Origin: a virus
Length of the DNA: 23,094 nt
Reading direction: 5' to 3' (one strand)
IMG/VR virus record: IMGVR_UViG_3300006916_000414
Coordinates: 1-23,094 of that record
Shown here piece after piece: positions 1 through 7,029 of the stretch; position 1 is the first letter of the stretch, and each line of letters begins with the position of its first letter. Under the pieces are notes generated by a model. That model did no database searches. It was not told the DNA's origin and saw only the letters and a program-made list of their open reading frames with translations. Both the position numbers and the translations under genes were made by a program.

Positions 1-117
1 ATGATAGACAAGGGAGTTTTAACAACAGACGAATTTATCGATTATCAAATCCAAGCTAGAGAGGCAGTTGAATTCGATGAAAACATGGGGCGAGAAGACG
101 AAGGTGGAGATAGGTAA
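1..117 (+). CDS. 3' end of an upstream gene, possibly portal protein C-terminus (partial)
   Basis: An open frame enters from the left edge and stops at 115-117. It encodes about 38 residues, polar and acidic, ending in a Glu/Asp/Arg-rich tail. The ATG at position 1 may be internal, because no upstream sequence is visible. Its place just before a methyltransferase and the prohead protease, and the segment resembling 'KGVLTTDEF', fit the C-terminus of an HK97-type portal protein, which normally precedes the protease. This rests on gene order plus a short acidic tail, so it is tentative. It overlaps the next gene by 41 nt. Confidence 0.45.
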   Translation: MIDKGVLTTDEFIDYQIQAREAVEFDENMGREDEGGDR

Positions 118-625
118 CAAGTCTCCACGACCAGATGACTGGGTTACCGTTAACCTGGACAAATCGACACAACCTACGGTGAACGCACCTGCAACTAAAA
201 TACCACTGGAAGATGACTTTGCCGATCTTGTTTATGCTAGTCACATTCTTGAGCATCTCGATTACGGGAATCGGCATCCTAGCGCATATGCTGCTCTCAA
301 AGAATGGTGGCGAATACTGAAACCAGGCGGCACTTTGATGGTGGGTGTACCTGATCTTGAAGTGTTGTGCGAGTTGTACCTAAAGGGAAGTACAGCAGAT
401 CGCGTGATGATTATGCGAATGATGATGGGAGGTCACTTAAATGAGTGGGATTACCATTATGCAGGGTACGACCAAAATTTATTGGCATCTTATCTGTCAT
501 ACTCTGGATTTGAAAACATCGAGCGAGTGAGGGATTTCGGTTTGTTTACTGATGATTGCACAACGCTTGAATACAAAAACACACCTATATCACTTAACTT
601 AAAGGCAACAAAATGTTCGACGTAA
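77..625 (+). CDS. Class I SAM-dependent methyltransferase-like protein
   Basis: The protein has 182 residues from ATG 77; a TTG at 68 is an alternative start in the same frame. It resembles small type-11 class I methyltransferases. A shortened motif I ('VEIGN', residues about 10-14) leads to 'VNLD', the 'ADLVYASHILEHL' segment (about 49-61) corresponds to motif IV, and 'ILKPGGTLMVGVPD' (about 80-93) is the usual post-motif strand. The Gly-rich SAM loop is degenerate, so activity is uncertain. The substrate is unknown; small molecules, glycans or protein are all possible. It sits between the portal end and the protease and overlaps both neighbours, so it is transcribed with the late genes. Such an insertion in a head module looks like a cargo gene. 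Confidence 0.75.
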   Translation: MKTWGEKTKVEIGNKSPRPDDWVTVNLDKSTQPTVNAPATKIPLEDDFADLVYASHILEHLDYGNRHPSAYAALKEWWRILKPGGTLMVGVPDLEVLCELYLKGSTADRVMIMRMMMGGHLNEWDYHYAGYDQNLLASYLSYSGFENIERVRDFGLFTDDCTTLEYKNTPISLNLKATKCST

Positions 626-1290
626 CAACTCGCGAAATCTTTCTGTACGATGACATCGGACCAGCGTACATGGGGATGTTCGGGACCGAGACTTTAATGG
701 AAGGCATTCGCACTTTTGGCAAAGGCCCGATTAACCTCCGCATCAACAGTTATGGAGGCAGTGTTGATGAAGCATTGGCTATGATTGAAATGCTTTCTAG
801 GCATGATGGGGATGTTCAGGTCAGCGTCGACTCGATTGCTGCCAGTGCTGCATCGTTATTCCCAGCCTACTTCCCATCGACTGCTGCTCCTCACGCTCGC
901 ATCATGATTCACAATCCATGGGGCGTTGCCATGGGTGACGCTGAAGAGTTTCGTAAGCAGGCTGACATCTTGGACATTTACCGAGACAGTCTTGTTTCAA
1001 TTTACGAAGAGGCAATGGGAATTTCTCGTTCAGAGATTATCGCAATGCTTGATGATGAAACTTGGTTTGGTGCAAAGGATGCTTTGCAGGCAGGTTTGAT
1101 CGACGATATTGGATCAGGAACAATGGTTCCAGCGGAACCTGTGCCACAGGATCGATTCAAAAACGTGCCTCAGGACATGATCATGAGTCCAGTTAAAAGC
1201 AGCAAACCGCCCCAGCCCGACAACTCCAAGGAACTGACAAACAAGTTGAGTTTGCTTCGCTTGAAATGTAAGTTGCACAGGGCGAGATAG
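613..1290 (+). CDS. ClpP-like (S14) prohead protease
   Basis: The protein has 225 residues and the ClpP/crotonase-like serine protease fold used by many HK97-type phages to mature the prohead by cleaving scaffold or capsid N-termini. Visible signatures are 'LRINSYGGSVDEALAM' (about 42-57), the nucleophile Ser78 in 'SIAASAAS', His100 in 'IMIHNP', and the acidic 'DDETWF' region (147-152) expected to supply the third catalytic residue, followed by 'ALQAGLIDDI'. The last 55 residues or so are polar and Pro/Lys-rich and look disordered. The start at ATG 613 has AAAGG about 8 nt upstream and overlaps the methyltransferase stop. The major capsid gene follows after a 207-bp gap carrying its own promoter. 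Confidence 0.92.
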   Translation: MFDVTTREIFLYDDIGPAYMGMFGTETLMEGIRTFGKGPINLRINSYGGSVDEALAMIEMLSRHDGDVQVSVDSIAASAASLFPAYFPSTAAPHARIMIHNPWGVAMGDAEEFRKQADILDIYRDSLVSIYEEAMGISRSEIIAMLDDETWFGAKDALQAGLIDDIGSGTMVPAEPVPQDRFKNVPQDMIMSPVKSSKPPQPDNSKELTNKLSLLRLKCKLHRAR

Positions 1291-1319
1291 GTCGCAAAAA
1301 CCTGGCAAACAACGGTGTA

Positions 1320-1348
1320 TTGACATTTTTGGCAATTTATGGTATGGT
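1320..1348 (+). promoter_or_regulatory. Sigma70-type promoter upstream of the major capsid gene
   Basis: TTGACA at 1320-1325 is a perfect -35 box. TATGGT at 1343-1348 lies exactly 17 nt downstream as a -10 box. It sits just after the protease stop and would start RNA near 1355, giving a leader of about 140 nt before the capsid GTG. Such a strong internal promoter inside a late operon suggests extra transcription for the most abundant virion protein. Sequence match only. Confidence 0.7.
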
Positions 1349-1497
1349 GGTGCGGTCTGGAACCCACAATTCAGACAATGCGAGTAGGTAGCGACCGAAA
1401 GCGTATCTAAGACTGTAGTGGTCGAGGTATGCGTTTGGTCCTACCTATTTTTTTTGGACCTGCCTCGGCATGAGACAATTTAAAAGGAGAGTGATCC
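1349..1497 (+). promoter_or_regulatory. Structured 5' leader of the capsid mRNA, possible attenuator
   Basis: No ORF is evident in this leader. Several pairings are visible: GTCTG 1355-1359 with CAGAC 1372-1376; TAGGTAG 1385-1391 with CTACCTA 1441-1447; CGACC 1392-1396 with GGTCG 1420-1424. CTACCTA is followed directly by eight Ts (1448-1455), the form of an intrinsic terminator. A smaller hairpin AGGTA 1425-1429 with TACCT 1442-1446 also abuts the T run. A competing fold pairs GGTCC 1437-1441 with GGACC 1456-1460 and CGAGG 1423-1427 with CCTCG 1463-1467. The ribosome site AAAAGGAGAG lies just before the GTG. The alternatives suggest attenuation or mRNA stabilisation; neither is proven. Confidence 0.45.
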
Positions 1498-2859
1498 GTG
1501 AATAAGATCCAGATGTTGCGAGAAGAGCGTGATGCTCTTGCCGCAAAAGTCGAGGCTTTAACCATCCTCGCACAAGAAGAAGACAGAGACTTTTCGGAAG
1601 AAGAGCAGGCACAAGTTGATGCTATTATTGGCAGCGACGAAAACGAAGGCGAGTTGGCTGAGATCAACTCCAAGATCAAACGTGAAGAGCGTCTTGACGA
1701 GATTCGTCGCGACATTGCTGCTTCTCGTGCTTCCCAAACCATTCAGCCTCGCAATGAGCCTGGCGAAGTCAACATGAAGAATGTTACCGTTCCCGCAAAA
1801 GCTAAATCGCGAGGTTCTTTAGCTTCGTTTGATGGTGCGGACGCTGAAAAGGAAGCATATCTGGCAGGTTTGTTTTATCAAGCTGCCTTCACTGGAAACG
1901 AAAAAGCCGCTAACAAACTTAGCGATTTCGGCATCCAAATGGCCCAAACCACTGGTGACAACACCAAGGGTGGTTTCCTCGTGCCAGATATCCTCGAAGC
2001 ACGATTGATCCGATTGGTTGAAGAGTACGGTGTCGCTCGCCAAGAGTGCCGTGTGATGCCAATGGGTGTTGGTGGAACCTTCAGCGTACCTCGTCGTGCT
2101 GGTGGATACACCGCATACTTCGTTGGTGAAAACGCCGAGGGAACTCAATCGGACCTGACGTTCGATCAAATTCAACTCGAAGCCAAGAAGTTGATGGTGC
2201 TTTCTCGTTGGTCGAGCGAATTGCCTGAAGATGCTGCTGTGCAGTTAGGCGATTTGATCACTCAAGAGATCGCATATTCTTTCGCCAACAAAGAAGACGA
2301 TTGTCTTTTCAACGGCGACGGAACATCGACATACGGTGGAATCGTCGGCTGGGCAAATGCTGCCAATGCTGGATCGATTGTTGAAACTGCCGCAGGTGTT
2401 GACACTTTTGCGGAAATCACCATTGCTACCTTTGAAGAGGCACTTGGCAACCTGCCGAAGTTCCCAGGTATCGCACCTAAGTGGTATGTCCACCAGTCTT
2501 GCTGGGCCAATGTCATGCAGCGATTGGCTATGGCAGCAGGCGGCAACACGGTGCAAAACTACGAAGGTGGCGTTGGAATGAGTTTCCTCGGTTACCCAGT
2601 AGTGATTTCACAAGTCCTGCAATCTGGCAGTCCTTCGACTGACATTTCAGGCAACATTTTTGGTTACTTCGGTGACATGGCGATGTCTACTACACTTGGC
2701 GACAAGCGTGGCGTGACGGTTGCTACCGACTCCAGTTTATACTTCACCAGCGATGCAATTGCACTCAAAGCAACCGAGCGGTTTGACATTAACTGCCACG
2801 AGCGAGGTACTGCAACTGATGCTGGTCCTATGATCGCTCTGAAGGCTAACGCATCCTAA
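1498..2859 (+). CDS. HK97-fold major capsid protein with N-terminal scaffold (delta) domain
   Basis: The protein has 453 residues. Residues 1 to about 110 are highly charged and predicted coiled coil (Leu/Glu/Lys heptads starting 'NKIQMLREERDAL'), typical of the delta domain that acts as an internal scaffold and is removed by the prohead protease. From about 150 onward it matches the phage major capsid family: 'TGDNTKGGFLVPD' begins the N-arm, and 'KKLMVLSRWSSELPEDA', 'FNGDGTSTYGGIVGWANA' and a C-terminal 'ATERFDINCHERGTA' follow the usual order. The start is GTG 1498, set by AAAAGGAGAG 8-10 nt upstream. The gene is bracketed by its own promoter (1320) and terminator (2895), so it can be made as a monocistronic mRNA. 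Confidence 0.95.
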   Translation: MNKIQMLREERDALAAKVEALTILAQEEDRDFSEEEQAQVDAIIGSDENEGELAEINSKIKREERLDEIRRDIAASRASQTIQPRNEPGEVNMKNVTVPAKAKSRGSLASFDGADAEKEAYLAGLFYQAAFTGNEKAANKLSDFGIQMAQTTGDNTKGGFLVPDILEARLIRLVEEYGVARQECRVMPMGVGGTFSVPRRAGGYTAYFVGENAEGTQSDLTFDQIQLEAKKLMVLSRWSSELPEDAAVQLGDLITQEIAYSFANKEDDCLFNGDGTSTYGGIVGWANAANAGSIVETAAGVDTFAEITIATFEEALGNLPKFPGIAPKWYVHQSCWANVMQRLAMAAGGNTVQNYEGGVGMSFLGYPVVISQVLQSGSPSTDISGNIFGYFGDMAMSTTLGDKRGVTVATDSSLYFTSDAIALKATERFDINCHERGTATDAGPMIALKANAS

Positions 2860-2894
2860 CGGACCCATCGCTTTAGCCCCAGATGGACGGGGTT

Positions 2895-2928
2895 GGGGTT
2901 GGTTTTGGCTGACCCCTTCCCTTTTTTG
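2895..2928 (+). terminator. Intrinsic terminator after the major capsid gene
   Basis: An 8-bp stem with G-T pairs (2895-2902 with 2909-2916, GGGGT pairing with ACCCC at the base) and a six-base loop is followed by TTCCC and TTTTTT (2922-2927). A second G/C hairpin (CCCC 2877-2880 with GGGG 2889-2892) lies just upstream. It is probably leaky, since downstream genes need late transcription too. Confidence 0.7.
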
Positions 2929-2956
2929 ATTACACATTACTTTAAGGAATTTCAAA

Positions 2957-3379
2957 ATGAAACGCCAACAAAGTGCAGTATACAGCGTGTTGTTAGCTCC
3001 AGATGCTTCCGCTACCACCGCTCGCGCTGCCAATCTCGATTGTTTAGGTGCTGATTACGCATCGATCCTCGTCAACATTTCCGCTGAAGCAAACACCAAC
3101 TCTACGAACGTAGCAGTTGATTTGCTGGAATCTGATGACACGGTTGTCACTAACTTCGCCACCTTTGCCGCTGCTAATGCTGTAACGGTCGATAACACGG
3201 ATGCTGCCGTTCATGCGTTCCATGTTGACATGAAGGGTCGCAAGCGATACCTGCGTGTTACTGTCACTCCAGATACCACCACCAACGGTGCTGTCCTTGT
3301 GAGTGCAGTTTCTGCTCTCGATAAAGAAATCAAGAACGCTTCTAATGCAGATAATGCAGATAGCGTTTCTGTTTCCTAA
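2957..3379 (+). CDS. Small structural protein next to capsid gene, possible head decoration protein
   Basis: The protein has 140 residues, rich in Ala, Val, Thr, Asn and Asp with little charge, and shows alternating hydrophobic patterns typical of a beta-sandwich. The ending ('NASNADNADSVSVS') is low complexity. AAGGAA lies about 8 nt before ATG 2957. Position directly after the capsid gene and the composition suggest a capsid decoration or head-associated protein. I recognise similar proteins in other siphophages but cannot name a characterised homologue, so the role is inferred from context. There is no signal peptide or membrane segment. Confidence 0.65.
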   Translation: MKRQQSAVYSVLLAPDASATTARAANLDCLGADYASILVNISAEANTNSTNVAVDLLESDDTVVTNFATFAAANAVTVDNTDAAVHAFHVDMKGRKRYLRVTVTPDTTTNGAVLVSAVSALDKEIKNASNADNADSVSVS

Positions 3380-3402
3380 AACTTAACTGCTGGGGCTAAA
3401 GC

Positions 3403-4134
3403 ATGAGTACAAATAGAGGCAAGTTGAAAAATAGCTTGGTTGGCAAAAAGGTTGCCGCCTTTATGACAGCGCCTCGCTACGAATCAACGTGGGCGAGGAA
3501 CATGATTGAAACCGCTCTGAAGGACGCTGGCATTCCGCTGGTCATTTCTCAGGGCGTGTTTTATGGGCAGTGCATGCAGCGAATGTTGGAGGATGCGATT
3601 TCAGCAGGCGTTGACATAGCAATCACGATCGACTTCGATTCGATCTTTGTGGCAGATGATGTCAGGTATCTTTTGTCCATAATCAAGGACGAGAAGTACG
3701 ACGCGATTGCTGCATTGCAATCAAGGCGATCCATGCCTTATCCGCTGTTCACAAAAGGCGACAGCGATCAGGTGGAATTCAACGGCGAGCCTCTCCAGGT
3801 TTCGACGGCACATTTCGGATTGACGGCAATAAAACTGTCAAAGTTATCGGAAGTGCCTAAGCCGTGGTTTTGCTCGGTTCCCAAGGAAGACGGATCATGG
3901 GACGAAGGCAAAATAGATGACGATATTTACTTTTGGCGGCAGTGGGAAAAAGCGGGTCACAAGGTGTTTGTTGATGCCGCACTTACCATCGGCCATATGG
4001 AAGAAATGATCGCAACATTTGACGACAACGGCAACCATAAATTCGTGTATCCAAATGACTGGTTCGAGCAAAACTATATGCAAGAACTGCAACCAGAAGA
4101 AGTGCAAGAAGAAGAAAGTGGAACTGCTGTCTGA
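3403..4134 (+). CDS. GT-A fold glycosyltransferase-like protein
   Basis: The protein has 243 residues. It resembles family 2-like nucleotide-sugar transferases: strand 'KKVAAFMTAPRYES' near the N-terminus, helix 'MQRMLEDAISAGVDIAI', then 'TIDFDS' with the DxD-like Asp77 and Asp79 that in this fold bind metal and the sugar nucleotide. Later 'GKIDDDIYFWRQWEKAGHKVFVDAALTIGHME' looks like the acidic catalytic segment and the metal-binding His near the end of the fold. Acceptor and sugar are unknown. The gene sits inside the head module, so the target could be a virion protein or a host glycan. The Glu-rich C-terminus is probably disordered. GGGG 7 nt upstream supports ATG 3403. Confidence 0.7.
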   Translation: MSTNRGKLKNSLVGKKVAAFMTAPRYESTWARNMIETALKDAGIPLVISQGVFYGQCMQRMLEDAISAGVDIAITIDFDSIFVADDVRYLLSIIKDEKYDAIAALQSRRSMPYPLFTKGDSDQVEFNGEPLQVSTAHFGLTAIKLSKLSEVPKPWFCSVPKEDGSWDEGKIDDDIYFWRQWEKAGHKVFVDAALTIGHMEEMIATFDDNGNHKFVYPNDWFEQNYMQELQPEEVQEEESGTAV

Positions 4135-4318
4135 GTGGAATCGCTACGGAACAGGAACAGTATTCTTTGAGTGTCTTTTAGGTGCAGGTGTTACATCGCT
4201 TCTAATTGAGCGTGGCATAGCGAGGTATAAACGTGCGACTAACAAAGCTAACCGATCCAACAACACTGGCAGTGGCAAGGTCGGACGTAAAAGATCATCT
4301 AAGAATCGAACAGGATGA
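4118..4318 (+). CDS. Possible small single-span membrane protein (uncertain)
   Basis: A 66-residue frame starting at GTG 4118 overlaps the end of the glycosyltransferase gene and the first 86 nt of the connector gene. It has one apolar stretch ('TVFFECLLGAGVTSLLI', about 14-30) followed by a basic tail ending in Lys/Arg/Ser/Asn. It would fill the otherwise empty 98-bp gap between neighbours. There is no convincing ribosome site, and the large overlap with a well-supported gene makes a chance frame quite possible. Confidence 0.22.
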   Translation: MELLSEWNRYGTGTVFFECLLGAGVTSLLIERGIARYKRATNKANRSNNTGSGKVGRKRSSKNRTG

Positions 4319-4829
4319 GGTCGACTACGACAATGATGTAGACGAGTTGATCTATGCTGCCATGGCATACGTCATGGAGGAAACGCACCATACGCTAATC
4401 ACTACGCAATACACTGCGAAGTGGGATTGTTTTCCTGGGGACATACTGAAGATACCAGCTTGGCCGATCATTTCTATTGATTCGATTCAATACATAGACA
4501 CTGACGGTGCAACACAGACATTATCTCCAGCATTGTATCGGACTGAACTAGTTCAATGCCCAGCGACAATTAGACCTGCGATTGACGATGATTGGCCCGA
4601 TACTTTGGCAGACGCCATTGATTCGGTTACGGTCACCTTTACTGCTGGGTACGGTGCTGCGGCGACGGACGTTCCGTACATGTTCCGTTCGATGATCAAG
4701 TTATTGGTGGGGCATTGGTTCAAGCATCGCGAAGCCATTGGTTCGTCCAACACTCCAATTAAACTTGCCTTCAATGCTTTGAGGGATCAAGTGCGTGTTA
4801 ATGAGTGGCAGGAGTTTCTCAACCAATGA
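4233..4829 (+). CDS. Head-tail connector protein (gp6-like)
   Basis: The protein has 198 residues and resembles the phage gp6-like head-tail connector family, which forms the ring joined to the portal. Typical features are 'VARSDVKDHLRIEQDEVDYDNDVDELIYAAMAYVMEETHHTLI' (about 14-56), the short 'WPIISIDSIQYIDTDGATQTL' segment, 'VTVTFTAGYGAAATDVPYMFRSMIKLLVGHWFKHREAI' and a final small domain. It starts at GTG 4233 with GAGG about 8 nt before. The stop overlaps the next start (ATGA at 4826-4829), so the two are translationally coupled. Confidence 0.88.
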   Translation: MRLTKLTDPTTLAVARSDVKDHLRIEQDEVDYDNDVDELIYAAMAYVMEETHHTLITTQYTAKWDCFPGDILKIPAWPIISIDSIQYIDTDGATQTLSPALYRTELVQCPATIRPAIDDDWPDTLADAIDSVTVTFTAGYGAAATDVPYMFRSMIKLLVGHWFKHREAIGSSNTPIKLAFNALRDQVRVNEWQEFLNQ

Positions 4830-5161
4830 CCAACATATTTAGCGGCGACCTTCGTCACAGGCTAAGAATTGAAAAAAAGACCAATAAGATTGGTCCGAGA
4901 GGTCAGGCTTTAGAGGAGTGGAGCGAAGTCGGTCGCATGTGGGCGAAGATTACACCCATGTGGGGCATGGAGTTGGAAGTCGCAAGGAAGCGACAAGAGA
5001 ATGTTAGTGTAAAGATTATTACTCGCAAGCAATTGGCTCGCGAAATGGACTCCAGTTACAGGTTGGTTCATCACGACGACATTTACAACATTGGGTTTGT
5101 AAACCAGGCGAGCGATGACCTGCGTGACATTCACGTAATGTGCAGCAAAACAAGGGTCTAA
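4826..5161 (+). CDS. Head-tail adaptor protein (phage head-tail joining family)
   Basis: The protein has 111 residues from ATG 4826, which overlaps the preceding stop (ATGA), with GGAG 11 nt upstream; an upstream frame extension exists but would overlap the connector more. 'GDLRHRLRIEKKTNKIGPRGQALEEWSEVGRMWAKITPMWGMELEVARKRQENVSVKIITR' is the classic pattern of head-tail joining proteins of the SPP1 gp16 type, which plug or extend the connector below the portal. 'YRLVHHDDIYNIGFVNQASDDLRDIHVMC' completes the beta-barrel-like end. Confidence 0.87.
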   Translation: MTNIFSGDLRHRLRIEKKTNKIGPRGQALEEWSEVGRMWAKITPMWGMELEVARKRQENVSVKIITRKQLAREMDSSYRLVHHDDIYNIGFVNQASDDLRDIHVMCSKTRV

Positions 5162-5163
5162 TC

Positions 5164-5730
5164 TTGATCAAGTATGAATACAACAAATACGACTATGATC
5201 AACTTGAAACACAGTTGATGATGCTACAGAAGAAGACGAGGAATAAGTTTATTCGCAAGGCTACTCGACATTCTCAAAGGCGTCATCTGTTGCCACAGAT
5301 CAAGCGTATGACTCCATCTGGCGGCAAAGGTGCGAGAGGTTTACATATAAACAAGGCAGGCGAGCGTAACAATCGAGCATTACAGGCCTACGCATATACT
5401 GGTGGTCGTTCGAAAGGTTTGTTGAGGCGATCATGGAAGATTCAGGCACTGAAGCGATCTAGGAGAATTGCAGGTACGTCCGTTGCCTCGTTCAACCCTG
5501 ATGCGTTTTACGGCAAGTTCGTCGAGTTTGGTCGGACACACAACCTGTTTCTTCCAATGCGAAAATGGAAACTTATTCCACAATCATGGAAGGGAAAAGG
5601 AAACAGGCTTTGGTATAAGGGTCAGCACGTGTTTTTAAGGGTGGCGAAGAGACGCAAAGATATTGTTGAACGTGCTGCGATTCGCGAAGTATGGCGATTG
5701 ATGAGAAAAGAAGTTAGCGGTAAGAAGTGA
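5164..5730 (+). CDS. HK97 gp10-like head-tail / tail completion protein
   Basis: The protein has 188 residues from TTG 5164, chosen because AAGGG (5152-5156) is 7 nt upstream; a GTG at 5140 in the same frame would overlap the previous gene without a site. It is strongly basic. The N-terminal helix ('LETQLMMLQKKTRNKFIRKATRHSQRRHLLPQIKRM') followed by 'GGRSKGLLRRSWKIQ', 'FYGKFVEFGRTH' and a C-terminal 'ERAAIREVWRLMRKE' helix is the layout of HK97 gp10 family proteins, which finish the neck or tail joint. An insertion around 130-165 is longer than usual. Confidence 0.8.
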   Translation: MIKYEYNKYDYDQLETQLMMLQKKTRNKFIRKATRHSQRRHLLPQIKRMTPSGGKGARGLHINKAGERNNRALQAYAYTGGRSKGLLRRSWKIQALKRSRRIAGTSVASFNPDAFYGKFVEFGRTHNLFLPMRKWKLIPQSWKGKGNRLWYKGQHVFLRVAKRRKDIVERAAIREVWRLMRKEVSGKK

Positions 5731-6152
5731 TGGATATTACAGAGGCAATTATTTCACGAATTCGAAAGATGCCGAATCCACCCAACCATGTGGGGGAGGT
5801 CGTGCCGCAATCGATCACACACTTTCCATACGTTTTCATTATGAAACGATCAGAGGAATACTCTGACGATTTATGCTATCCACGAGTCAAGGACAACATC
5901 ACTTACGACCTTGAAGTTATCAGTGATGACATTGACGAAGCGAGAAGTCTTTCATCCCAAATTAAGATATGGTTGATGGACACGGAATTGCATGAACTGA
6001 AATTTTTCAATGATGATGGGCTAGAGCAAACAATTCATGGTATCACCGTTGAAGATCACGATGATACTTACGTTAACCGATTCCCCGATTCCGATGAAAA
6101 GATTTTCATTGCGGCAATTGACATAGAAGCAATTTTAGGACAATTAGTTTAG
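5730..6152 (+). CDS. Tail terminator / completion protein (DUF3168-like)
   Basis: The protein has 140 residues from ATG 5730, which shares bases with the preceding stop (TGATG). 'MDITEAIISRIRKMP' followed by 'PQSITHFPYVFIMKRSEEYSDD', 'TYDLEVISDDIDEARSLSSQIKIWLMD' and a final strand 'IFIAAIDIEAIL' matches the compact alpha/beta fold of minor tail or tail-terminator proteins (SPP1 gp17, lambda gpU class). Position between the gp10-like protein and the tail tube gene is exactly where this gene is found in siphophages. Confidence 0.75.
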   Translation: MDITEAIISRIRKMPNPPNHVGEVVPQSITHFPYVFIMKRSEEYSDDLCYPRVKDNITYDLEVISDDIDEARSLSSQIKIWLMDTELHELKFFNDDGLEQTIHGITVEDHDDTYVNRFPDSDEKIFIAAIDIEAILGQLV

Positions 6153-6164
6153 GAGATAATGACC

Positions 6165-6608
6165 ATGCCAACATCCAAAGCATTAGGTATGACCGTATAC
6201 CTCAGCGATGCCACGACGGGAGCATTTACCACGATTTGTGCTACCAGCATCGATGGAGGTGGCGTAGAGACTTCGTCAGAATCACAAGAACCGTGCTTGG
6301 ATGACACGGTCATTCTTGAGTACCCAGCCGATCCTAAGTATGCTCAACAGACCATCGAGTACAAGAAGATCGAAAGCACTGATGGTTCTGGAATTACCTA
6401 TGACATGGAAACCGCTTGTCTGGACGGAACCCTTTGTCGGTATGCTCTGAAGATTCCTCTGGCAACTCCAGTTTACGCCACCCGAACAGCGTACATCATC
6501 TCCCACACAGACATGAGTAAAGAACGAAACCAAGACATGAAATCGTCTATCGTTTTTGCTCCACAGTCTGCTTGGACTTACTCTACAACCGCACCTTCCA
6601 CTACTTAA
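6165..6608 (+). CDS. Major tail tube protein
   Basis: The protein has 147 residues from ATG 6165, 9 nt after AGGAG (6151-6155); the in-frame ATG at 6159 is too close to that site. It has mixed beta composition: 'ALGMTVYLSDATTGAFTTICATSIDGGGVETSSESQEPC' near the start, a central 'QQTIEYKKIESTDGSGITYDME' and 'MKSSIVFAPQSAW' near the end. It is the first gene before the tail chaperones and after the terminator-type protein, which is the normal place of the tube subunit. It is somewhat short compared with many tube proteins of 180-250 residues. Confidence 0.75.
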   Translation: MPTSKALGMTVYLSDATTGAFTTICATSIDGGGVETSSESQEPCLDDTVILEYPADPKYAQQTIEYKKIESTDGSGITYDMETACLDGTLCRYALKIPLATPVYATRTAYIISHTDMSKERNQDMKSSIVFAPQSAWTYSTTAPSTT

Positions 6609-6627
6609 TCCTTGAAAGGGGCTAACA

Positions 6628-6978
6628 TTGGATATCTTTGAAATCGGAACCGCTGCGAGAACTGCTGAAGTCACCATCCCTACACCTGGTGGGGATGCGA
6701 CTTTTTTGTGTAAATCAGTCAGCATTGGTGTGAAGTCTAAGATTGAGTCAATCATTTCAAAACCCGAGGTGAAAAGCTCAAAAGACTGCACTGAGATGCG
6801 TTGGATTGCATTAAGCAATGGCGTTTTTATTTTGGAAACTGGCGAACCTGCTTTCACAAGGAACCAAAGATCCGAATTTAATAAATTGGAGTCTTGGTTT
6901 GTTGAGCCTTTGTTCGAAAAAATCCTTGAACTCTCAGGCGTCACAGGTAAAGACCGTGAGGACTTTGAGGGAAACTAG
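6628..6978 (+). CDS. Tail assembly chaperone, upstream frame (gpG-like)
   Basis: The protein has 116 residues from TTG 6628, with GAAAGGGG (6614-6621) 6 nt upstream. It is mainly helical after a short N-terminal beta portion, as in siphophage tail chaperones that coat the tape measure before tube polymerisation. The reading frame ends with GAG GGA AAC TAG, where GGGAAAC (6969-6975) is an in-phase slippery heptamer. A share of ribosomes would slip -1 and continue into the next frame (6975-7280), giving a 217-residue fusion. Gene order (tube, chaperones, tape measure) strongly supports the assignment even without obvious sequence motifs. Confidence 0.82.
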   Translation: MDIFEIGTAARTAEVTIPTPGGDATFLCKSVSIGVKSKIESIISKPEVKSSKDCTEMRWIALSNGVFILETGEPAFTRNQRSEFNKLESWFVEPLFEKILELSGVTGKDREDFEGN

Positions 6979-7029
6979 AAGAAGACCCTCGTGAGTTAAT
7001 GCTATGGAAAATAGCTATCCACGGGGGTC
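6969..7029 (+). promoter_or_regulatory. Programmed -1 ribosomal frameshift signal
   Basis: The slippery site G GGA AAC (6969-6975) is in phase with the upstream ORF and directly precedes its TAG. Eight nt later a 10-bp stem begins: GACCCTCGTG 6984-6993 pairs with CACGGGGGTC 7020-7029 with one T-G pair. Inside the loop a second stem, GCTAT 7001-7005 with ATAGC 7011-7015, closes a GGAAA loop. Heptamer, spacer length and stimulatory stem together make a complete -1 signal. Confidence 0.9.

Noticed and set aside
6282-6944. Leftward 220-residue frame opposite the tail tube and chaperone genes
   Set aside because: It lies antisense to two well-supported genes, with no ribosome site and a Ser/Leu-rich shadow composition.
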